Shown: positions 27,817 to 33,443 of the stretch, in pieces
Layout: every line of letters starts with the position of its first letter
Position numbering within the stretch: position 1 is the stretch's first letter
DNA from: Candidatus Guanabacterium sedimentis
Lineage (GTDB): Bacteria > Acidobacteriota > B3-B38 > Guanabaribacteriales > B3-B38
Assembly: GCA_902505605.1 (NCBI GenBank)
Contig: CABWKN010000008.1
Location: 1 to 33,443 of the forward strand
Direction of reading: 5' to 3'
DNA: 33,443 nucleotides
Translations under genes and position numbers: made by a program
Notes under the pieces: generated by a model
What the model saw: only the letters and a program-made list of their open reading frames with translations
Told to the model about the DNA's origin: nothing
Database searches by the model: none

Positions 27817-29597
27817 CGTTTCTCTTCTTGAGGGTTATTTGGCCACCCGACTTCTTCCCCCTCTCTTCCTGCAAGGATGTTGGCAGCCACCCGGTGGGTT
27901 TGGTCCCTCTGCTGAGGCGGTATACGGAGATATTTGACCAGCTGTTGGGCGATTCGCTTGAACAGAGGAGCGGCTACCTCTCCGCCGTAATAGCTTCCAT
28001 GGGGCTCGTCAATTACTACAAGCATGGCTATCGCCGGGTCATCTGCAGGGAGGAATCCGATGAAAGAAGCGATATATTTATCAGGTCCGTAGCGTTGGGC
28101 AACAGAGTCGAACTTTTGGGCGGTTCCTGTCTTACCGGCTATTATGTAGCCAGGGATTTTAGCAGCGGTGCCGGTTCCCCTTTCTACCACGGCTATCATT
28201 ATGTTAAGGAGCTGTCGAGCGGTCTGAGGGGAGATTATCCGTCGCATATGTGATGGTGAGAACTCCTTGAGCAGCTCCCCCCTGCGGGAGAGGACCTTGT
28301 TGACTACCAGGGGCTTCATCACATATCCCTCGTTGGCAATGGCGGAGGCGATGGTGAGCAGTTGCAGAGGGGTGACACTTATCTCCTGCCCGATGGATAT
28401 GGAACCGACCGATACCCCTGACCATTTCCTCAGAGGAAGAATTATCCCACCGCTCTCGCCTGGAAGGTCAATTCCGGTTTTTTCTCCGAAACCGTAGCGC
28501 TGGAGATGATGGGAGAGCTTCTGCTTTCCTATTCTGCTTCCGATAATGATGGCGCCAACATTGCTGGAATATTCTATTATCTGCCTGGTGGAGAGAACCC
28601 CATAAGGCTTATGGTCTCTTATAAAAGAGCCCGCCACCTCGATTCCTCCCTCACCGCAGTAGAAATGGTCGTCAAGCCCTACCACTTTTTCCTCTAACGC
28701 CATGGTTAAAAGCAAGATTTTGAAGGTCGAGCCCGGCTCGTAGACATCGGTGACCGCCCTGTTTCTCCAGGAGTTCTCAGGGGAGCGGGCGAAATTGTTG
28801 GGGTCGTAATCAGGTTGATTGGCTATAGCCAGGACCTCCCCGGTGCGGGGGTTCATTATCACCACGCTCCCTCCCTTAGCCTCGGTGGCACGAACTTTCT
28901 CTGCCAGCTCCTTTTCGGCGATGTACTGGATTATGGCATCAATGTTCAGTACGATATCGTTGCCATAAGTAGCCTCCTTGCGGGCGATACCTTCGGGGAG
29001 GAAGTCTCTCCTTTTCGCATCAATAAGGGTGAACTCCATACCGGGCTCCCCCTTTATCTCCCGGTCGTAGAGATGCTCCAGGCCGTTCAGTCCCTGACTG
29101 TCCATTCCTGCAAAGCCTATCACATGCGAGGCTAACTTCCCCTGGGGATAATACCTCTTGTCCTCTTTGAGAAACCCTATGCCCGGCAGCTTCAGTTCCC
29201 TTATCTGCTGGCTGAGCTCGGGCTCTACTTTCCTCTCTATCCACACGAAGCTCTTATTACTGCGGAGACGCTTTTCCAGGATAGTCCGCTTTACAGGAAG
29301 GACCTTTGCCAATTTTGACGCCGTCTGTGAGGGATTGGTGATTTCAGTGGGGAGGGCATAGACGGAGGACATCTCTACATTAACCGCCAGCTCCTTCCCG
29401 TTGCGCTCGTAGATGCGTCCCCGCTTTGGATTGAGCTTTATAGTCCGTTCCCGCTGGATTTTCCCCCTCTGGGCTAATTGGTCTCGCTGGTAAACTTGCA
29501 ACGACACCAGTCTCCATAATATCACTCCCATCCAGATAAAAACCACCAGTATCAGGAGCGAGATTCTTATGTAGGTCTTTCTTTCAATAAGGTTCAT
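27813..29597 (-). CDS. ftsI: Class B penicillin-binding protein, division transpeptidase FtsI/PBP3-like
   Basis: 594 aa: N-terminal TM; KRGRIYERNGKELAVNVE; YEPGSTFKI (SxxK); EYSSNVG (SxN); AGKTGTAQKF (KTG); lies between ftsL and murE. No C-terminal PASTA-like extension seen. Confidence 0.96.
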   Translation of the reverse strand: MNLIERKTYIRISLLILVVFIWMGVILWRLVSLQVYQRDQLAQRGKIQRERTIKLNPKRGRIYERNGKELAVNVEMSSVYALPTEITNPSQTASKLAKVLPVKRTILEKRLRSNKSFVWIERKVEPELSQQIRELKLPGIGFLKEDKRYYPQGKLASHVIGFAGMDSQGLNGLEHLYDREIKGEPGMEFTLIDAKRRDFLPEGIARKEATYGNDIVLNIDAIIQYIAEKELAEKVRATEAKGGSVVIMNPRTGEVLAIANQPDYDPNNFARSPENSWRNRAVTDVYEPGSTFKILLLTMALEEKVVGLDDHFYCGEGGIEVAGSFIRDHKPYGVLSTRQIIEYSSNVGAIIIGSRIGKQKLSHHLQRYGFGEKTGIDLPGESGGIILPLRKWSGVSVGSISIGQEISVTPLQLLTIASAIANEGYVMKPLVVNKVLSRRGELLKEFSPSHMRRIISPQTARQLLNIMIAVVERGTGTAAKIPGYIIAGKTGTAQKFDSVAQRYGPDKYIASFIGFLPADDPAIAMLVVIDEPHGSYYGGEVAAPLFKRIAQQLVKYLRIPPQQRDQTHRVAANILAGREGEEVGWPNNPQEEKR

Positions 29598-29956
29598 TTT
29601 TTATTCTCGGTATCCACGATTATGACTTGACTTTCTGCGGGTTCCTTCATATGGAGCCGCTCCCGGGCTATCTTCTCAATCCTGGCTGGAGACTGGAGGG
29701 AATCCTTCTCCAGCCGGAGGCGTTTGTTGGTCTCTAACAGCTCCTTCTGCATATCCTTCTGTTCGTTGATCTTGTAGCCGTAGTTCAGGGCTTCCATCTG
29801 GAACCAGAGGTAAAAAAGAAAAAACATCAGCACCAGAAGCCCCAGCAGGAGGAATTTGGTCATGTCCCTCTTCCGCCGGGTATCTTTCTCTTTCACCACC
29901 GGGATGTTGTAAACATAGTTGTTCATGGCTGGCGTCTCTTTGGGTTTGTTTCTCAT
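29594..29956 (-). CDS. ftsL: Cell division protein FtsL-like
   Basis: 120 aa: one TM segment (FLLLGLLVLMFFLFYLWF) then a coiled-coil-like QKELLETNKRLRLEKDSLQSPARIEKIARERLHMKEPAESQVIIV; position rsmH-ftsL-ftsI. Confidence 0.85.
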   Translation of the reverse strand: MRNKPKETPAMNNYVYNIPVVKEKDTRRKRDMTKFLLLGLLVLMFFLFYLWFQMEALNYGYKINEQKDMQKELLETNKRLRLEKDSLQSPARIEKIARERLHMKEPAESQVIIVDTENKK

Positions 29957-29980
29957 TGGATTAAACCTTTAGTCCCCGGG

Positions 29981-30919
29981 CTAAATCCTTTCCCCCACCC
30001 GCAGTCTGGCACTGCGGCATGGGGGGTTTTCCTCTATCTCCTCTGGCGATGGTCGGATAGGCTTGGAGGTAAGGATTCTGAGTATATTCTTCGCCCCGCA
30101 GCGACACTCGGGAAGCGAAGGGGGGCAAATGCAGCGACCACTCAAGCTCCGGAAAGCCTCTTTCACTATCCTGTCCTCCAGAGAGTGATAACTCAGAATG
30201 ATAAATCTGCCCCCCTTCGCTAATAGGGGAGCGGAGCTGAGGATAAACTCTCTCAGTCCTTCCAATTCTCTGTTTACCGCTATACGAAGCGCCTGAAAGG
30301 TTCGGGTCGCCGGATGTATGCGGTAAGGGGGAGAGGTGGGTACTACCCTGGTTATGATGTCACGAAGCTCTGAGGTGCGACTTATTCTCTCTTTCTTCCG
30401 ATGCTGGACAATAGCTCTGGCAATCCTGTTCGCCCACCTCTCCTCCCCAAATTGACGCAGTATCTTTGCCAGCTCTCCCTGAGAGCGGAGATTTATCAGC
30501 TCCTCGGCAGTCTCCCCGCTGCTGGTATCAAACCGCATATCAAGGGGTCCGTCCGCCATAAAGCTGAAACCCCTCCGGGGGGAGGCTAACTGGTAAGACG
30601 AGAGTCCGAGGTCAACCAGGACCCCATCTACCTGAGCGATCTTCTTCGCCTTAAGAATCTCTGGCAATTGCTTGAAGTCCGCGGCTAAAAGCTCTCTCCT
30701 ACCAGAAAAGCTCTTCAGCCTCTGTTCGGCAATCGCAAGCACTTCCTTGTCTTTGTCCACACCTATGAGCCTCCCCCCGGGGGATAAAAGCTTTAAAATG
30801 CCTTCGCTGTGTCCTCCTTCCCCGACTGTGCAGTCAATATACAGACCATCCCCCTTCCAGACCAGTAGCTCCAGCACCTTTTCCAGCAATACGGGATGAT
30901 GTACCGCCTGGTCAAACAT
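29981..30919 (-). CDS. rsmH: 16S rRNA (cytosine(1402)-N(4))-methyltransferase
   Basis: 312 aa: HHPVLLEKVLELLVWKGDGLYIDCTVGEGGHSEGIL...VDGVLVDLGLSSYQLASPRRGFSFMADGPLDMRFDTSSGETAEELINLRSQGELAKILRQFGEERWANRIARAIV...HPATRTFQALRIAVNREL...FIILSYHSLEDRIVKEAF. Confidence 0.98.
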   Translation of the reverse strand: MFDQAVHHPVLLEKVLELLVWKGDGLYIDCTVGEGGHSEGILKLLSPGGRLIGVDKDKEVLAIAEQRLKSFSGRRELLAADFKQLPEILKAKKIAQVDGVLVDLGLSSYQLASPRRGFSFMADGPLDMRFDTSSGETAEELINLRSQGELAKILRQFGEERWANRIARAIVQHRKKERISRTSELRDIITRVVPTSPPYRIHPATRTFQALRIAVNRELEGLREFILSSAPLLAKGGRFIILSYHSLEDRIVKEAFRSLSGRCICPPSLPECRCGAKNILRILTSKPIRPSPEEIEENPPCRSARLRVGERI

Positions 30920-30972
30920 AGGGGACTTTCCTCCTTGAATGGGGACTATAAGCTGACTTTTCGTCCCAGCTA

Positions 30973-31413
30973 TTAGATGTTCAGCTCAGCCAGACGAGCC
31001 ATATCTTTATCGGTAAGGGGATGGGCTTTGATGTACTCCTCATAGCGCTTCTTGTTCCACACCTCCAGATGCCTGACACTACCGAGCACCGCTACCTCTC
31101 CATCCATCTGAGCACTCTCCCTCAGCAGTTGCTGGATCAGCACCCGACCCTGCTTGTCCATGGAGGCCATCTGACCGAAGTAGTTGGTGCGACTGAGGAA
31201 CTTTATCTTCACCGGCTCCATTGAGGGCAGCCTGGCCATCCTTCGCATAAGCTCCATCCAGACCTCTCTGGGGTAAATCAGCACATTATCGCCGCTAAGA
31301 CTGGTCACATAGAGCTCGGTGCCGTACTCCTTCTCAATAAACTGCCGAAAGGCAGTGGGGATTTTTATCCTCCCCTTATCGTCTACCTTGGTGGGAAAAT
31401 TTCCCGTGAGCAT
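30973..31413 (-). CDS. mraZ: MraZ family transcriptional regulator, copy 1 (rsmH-proximal)
   Basis: 146 aa: MLTGNFPTKVDDKGRIKIPTAFRQFIEKEYGTELYVTSL...SMDKQGRVLIQQLLRESAQMDGEVAVLGSVRHLEVWNKKRYEEY; two DxxxR-type repeats (DDKGR, DKQGR). Confidence 0.96.
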   Translation of the reverse strand: MLTGNFPTKVDDKGRIKIPTAFRQFIEKEYGTELYVTSLSGDNVLIYPREVWMELMRRMARLPSMEPVKIKFLSRTNYFGQMASMDKQGRVLIQQLLRESAQMDGEVAVLGSVRHLEVWNKKRYEEYIKAHPLTDKDMARLAELNI

Positions 31414-31473
31414 TAACCCTTCTCCATTAACAAGTCTGTTCCCGCAATCAGAGAGGCGGAATCAGGGACGAAA

Positions 31474-31488
31474 GTCCACTTCAGTCCA
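31474..31488 (-). promoter_or_regulatory. MraZ-box-like direct repeat upstream of mraZ copy 1
   Basis: Minus strand reads GTGGACTGAAGTGGACT: two TGGAC units with exact 10-bp period, just downstream of the putative -10. Confidence 0.5.
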
Positions 31489-31494
31489 CAATCA

Positions 31495-31524
31495 ATGGTA
31501 GTATATCTTTTCCTCCTTTGTCAA
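31495..31524 (-). promoter_or_regulatory. Putative promoter of mraZ copy 1
   Basis: Minus strand TTGACA (31519-31524), 18-nt spacer, TACCAT (31495-31500). Confidence 0.55.
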
Positions 31525-31527
31525 GAG

Positions 31528-31553
31528 AAAATATTCATCAAATTGAATATTTT
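31528..31553. repeat. Perfect 10-bp inverted repeat with 6-nt spacer upstream of the mraZ copy 1 -35 element
   Basis: AAAATATTCA-TCAAAT-TGAATATTTT. Confidence 0.8.
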
Positions 31554-31624
31554 ATCTCCTCTCTTTCACCGCCGAGAGGGTCACGGGGTCACCTCATTGC
31601 TCGCTGCCGCAGTACCAGCTGCGC

Positions 31625-32071
31625 TCAGGTCTTCTGGCTGAGTTCCAGTAGCTGGGCAGAGAAGCTGTCCATGAGGGTTTTGGAGTCTGTCAGGAACTTC
31701 TCCCATCGCTCCTTGTTCCAGATCTCTATGCGGTTGGAAACCCCGATGATGACCACCTCTTTGTCGAACTGGGCGTATTCCCGTAAATGCAAGGGGATAA
31801 GGATTCTCCCCTGCCTGTCTAATGAGCACTCGCTGGCGCCCGAGTAAAAGAACCTCATGAAGTTGAGAGTTTTCTCTTTGAGGATGGAGAGCTGCTGGAG
31901 CCTCTCTTTGAGCAGGTCCCATTCTATCATCGGGAACGCCACCAGACAGAGGTCGAAGTTGGTCACTATCAGCCGGTCGTCATAATGGGACTGGAGCACC
32001 TCCCGGAAGGTGGGCGGGATGTTGACCCTTCCCTTGGAATCGATCTTATAAATATACTTCCCTTTGAACAT
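31625..32071 (-). CDS. mraZ: MraZ family transcriptional regulator, copy 2 (first gene of the dcw cluster)
   Basis: 148 aa: MFKGKYIYKIDSKGRVNIPPTFREVLQSHYDDRLIVTNFDLCLVAFPMIEWDLL...SLDRQGRILIPLHLREYAQFDKEVVIIGVSNRIEIWNKERWEKF; two DxxxR-type repeats (DSKGR, DRQGR). Confidence 0.96.
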   Translation of the reverse strand: MFKGKYIYKIDSKGRVNIPPTFREVLQSHYDDRLIVTNFDLCLVAFPMIEWDLLKERLQQLSILKEKTLNFMRFFYSGASECSLDRQGRILIPLHLREYAQFDKEVVIIGVSNRIEIWNKERWEKFLTDSKTLMDSFSAQLLELSQKT

Positions 32072-32124
32072 AAAGGAGAACCCCCTGTAATGATGTAATG
32101 CACATTACCGACTTCAATTATTAT

Positions 32125-32143
32125 CTCCCACTTTTCCCCACTC
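32125..32143 (-). promoter_or_regulatory. Candidate MraZ operator (TGGGN direct repeats, 10-bp period)
   Basis: Minus strand GAGTGGGGAAAAGTGGGAGA: TGGGG at 32136-32140 and TGGGA at 32126-32130 in + coordinates, separated by 5 nt; matches the E. coli-type TGGGN-N5-TGGGN signature. Confidence 0.65.
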
Positions 32144-32150
32144 AAGCTAT

Positions 32151-32179
32151 ATGTTACCCTCTCTCACACCCCTTGTCAA
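32151..32179 (-). promoter_or_regulatory. Putative sigma-70-type promoter of the dcw cluster
   Basis: Minus strand TTGACA (32174-32179), 17-nt spacer, TAACAT (32151-32156). Confidence 0.6.
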
Positions 32180-32274
32180 GTATTTTTTTGCAAAATCACT
32201 ACATTTTTCCCACTCCCGGCGCCTATTATGGTAAAAATGGTTAATCCGTCGCCACCTTCCTCACCTCTTTCGGC

Positions 32275-32303
32275 TTGTATATCCCTTTCGCTCGGGCTAT
32301 AAT
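32275..32303 (+). promoter_or_regulatory. Putative promoter of the YchF-like gene
   Basis: TTGTAT (32275-32280), 17-nt spacer, perfect TATAAT (32298-32303), about 94 nt upstream of the ATG. Confidence 0.5.
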
Positions 32304-32396
32304 GGAGGAAAATAAATGCCGAACGCCGGAGATATCTGAGTGGAGGCGGTTTATTTTTCCTAATCCCCGCGGTCATTTCGGCAGAGGGAGGCAGCC

Positions 32397-33440
32397 ATGA
32401 AGATGGGCATCCTCGGCTTCCCCAAGGTGGGGAAGACCACCCTGTTCAACCTCCTCACCAGCTCGCAGGTGGTCACCACCAAATACACCTCCGGGCTGGT
32501 GGAGCCGAATGTCGGCATCATCAATGTCCCCGACCCGCGCCTGGCGAAGCTCACCGAGCTCTTCCAGCCCAAGCGCACCATACCCGCCCAGATTGAGTAT
32601 GTTGATATTATGGGCGCCGCCGGCGGCGAGCTGAGGAAGAGCGCCTATTTAGCCAGCCTGCGGCTGAGCGATGCCCTGACCCATGTGGTGCGTGCCTATG
32701 AGGATAAGGAGATAGTCCACAGCGAGGGGGAGATTGAGCCCCAACGGGATGCCGCCCGGATGGACGCCGAGCTGATATTAGCCGACCTCATGGTGCTGGA
32801 GGGTCGGCTGGAGCGGCTGGAGAAAGACATGAAGAAGGTCAAGAGCAAGGAGGATGAGCAGGAGCACGCACTGCTGCTGCGGTGCAAGGAAGCGCTGGAG
32901 AAGGAGACCCCGCTGCGGGAGGTGGAGTTCTCGCCCGAGGAGGAGAAGATGCTGCGGGGGTTCGGCTTCCTCAGCGAGAAGCCGCTGCTGATTGTGGTCA
33001 ACCTGGGGGAGGACGACCTCTCGCATTACGACGATTACCTCGAGCACTTCGGGCTGCAGGGCTGGACGGGGAAGAAGAGGGTGGCGCTGTGTCCGGTCAG
33101 CGGCAAGCTGGAGATGGAGCTGTCGCAGCTGGAGGATGAGGAGCGGGGGGAGTTCATGAAGGAGATGGGGGTCAAGGAGCTCAGCACCGAGCGGATAATC
33201 CGCACCTCCTACCGCCTGCTGGAGCTGGTCTCGTTTTTCACCTACGCCGGGGAGGAGGTCAAGGCGTGGACCATAAAGCAGGGCACCGAGGCACTGAAAG
33301 CCGCCGGGCAGATTCATACCGACATCGAGCGGGGGTTCATCCGGGCAGAGGTGATTCCCTACGACGAGCTGATAGCCCTGGGCTCCCTGCGCGAAGCCCG
33401 CCAGAAAGGGCTCCTGCGATTAGAAGGGAAGACATACTAG
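32397..33440 (+). CDS. YchF-like P-loop ATPase/GTPase with C-terminal DUF933/TGS-like region, apparently ending early
   Basis: 347 aa: MKMGILGFPKVGKTTLFNLL (P-loop) ... EPNVGIINVPDPRLAKLTELFQPKRTIPAQIEYVDIMG...HVVRAYEDKEI...C-terminal SFFTYAGEEVKAWTIKQGTEALKAAGQIHTDIERGFIRAEVIPYDELIALGSLREARQKGLLRLEGKTY*. Confidence 0.9.
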   Translation: MKMGILGFPKVGKTTLFNLLTSSQVVTTKYTSGLVEPNVGIINVPDPRLAKLTELFQPKRTIPAQIEYVDIMGAAGGELRKSAYLASLRLSDALTHVVRAYEDKEIVHSEGEIEPQRDAARMDAELILADLMVLEGRLERLEKDMKKVKSKEDEQEHALLLRCKEALEKETPLREVEFSPEEEKMLRGFGFLSEKPLLIVVNLGEDDLSHYDDYLEHFGLQGWTGKKRVALCPVSGKLEMELSQLEDEERGEFMKEMGVKELSTERIIRTSYRLLELVSFFTYAGEEVKAWTIKQGTEALKAAGQIHTDIERGFIRAEVIPYDELIALGSLREARQKGLLRLEGKTY

Positions 33441-33443
33441 GTG

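Noticed and set aside
32209-32213. Isolated TGGGA (minus strand) upstream of the dcw promoter
   Set aside because: It looks like an extra MraZ unit but has no partner at 10-bp spacing, so chance is likely.
32778-33317. 179-aa minus-strand ORF in the YchF-like gene
   Set aside because: Leu/Gln-rich antisense translation caused by the GC-rich, charged sense coding region.
1-33443. CRISPR array, tRNA/rRNA, transposon or defence island
   Set aside because: I saw no regularly spaced repeats, tRNA-like cloverleaf, transposase/integrase motifs or recognised defence-gene motifs anywhere in the window.

Overview
This is a conserved bacterial housekeeping window with three blocks. (1) About 1-1940 (+/-): a 5' partial aldehyde dehydrogenase on the minus strand, a 56-codon N-terminal fragment of a glutamine synthetase, and a histidine phosphatase. 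(2) About 2000-12765 (+): a nearly complete TCA-cycle cluster: split LeuC/LeuD-type aconitase-like enzyme, NADP-type isocitrate dehydrogenase, malate dehydrogenase, two-subunit class I fumarase and SdhC-D-A-B. It is followed by ndk and an M20 peptidase. (3) About 12863-32071 (-): a lipoprotein with transglutaminase-like and TPR regions, downstream of a dcw (division and cell wall) cluster read on the minus strand as mraZ-mraZ-rsmH-ftsL-ftsI-murE-murF-mraY-murD-ftsW-murG-murC-murB-ftsQ-ftsA-ftsZ, without ddl. A divergent YchF/DUF933-like P-loop ATPase gene runs to the right edge. I found no CRISPR array, tRNA, rRNA, mobile element or recognisable defence system. The strongest unusual signals are: tandem divergent mraZ paralogues, each with its own promoter and its own version of a 10-bp-period repeat (TGGGN versus TGGAC); an in-frame glnA N-terminal relic with an intact ribosome-binding site; a possible orphan T-box-like leader on the + strand downstream of ftsZ; repeated intergenic stem-loops in the TCA cluster; and an apparently C-terminally truncated YchF-like ATPase. 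All family calls come from reading motifs. No searches were run.
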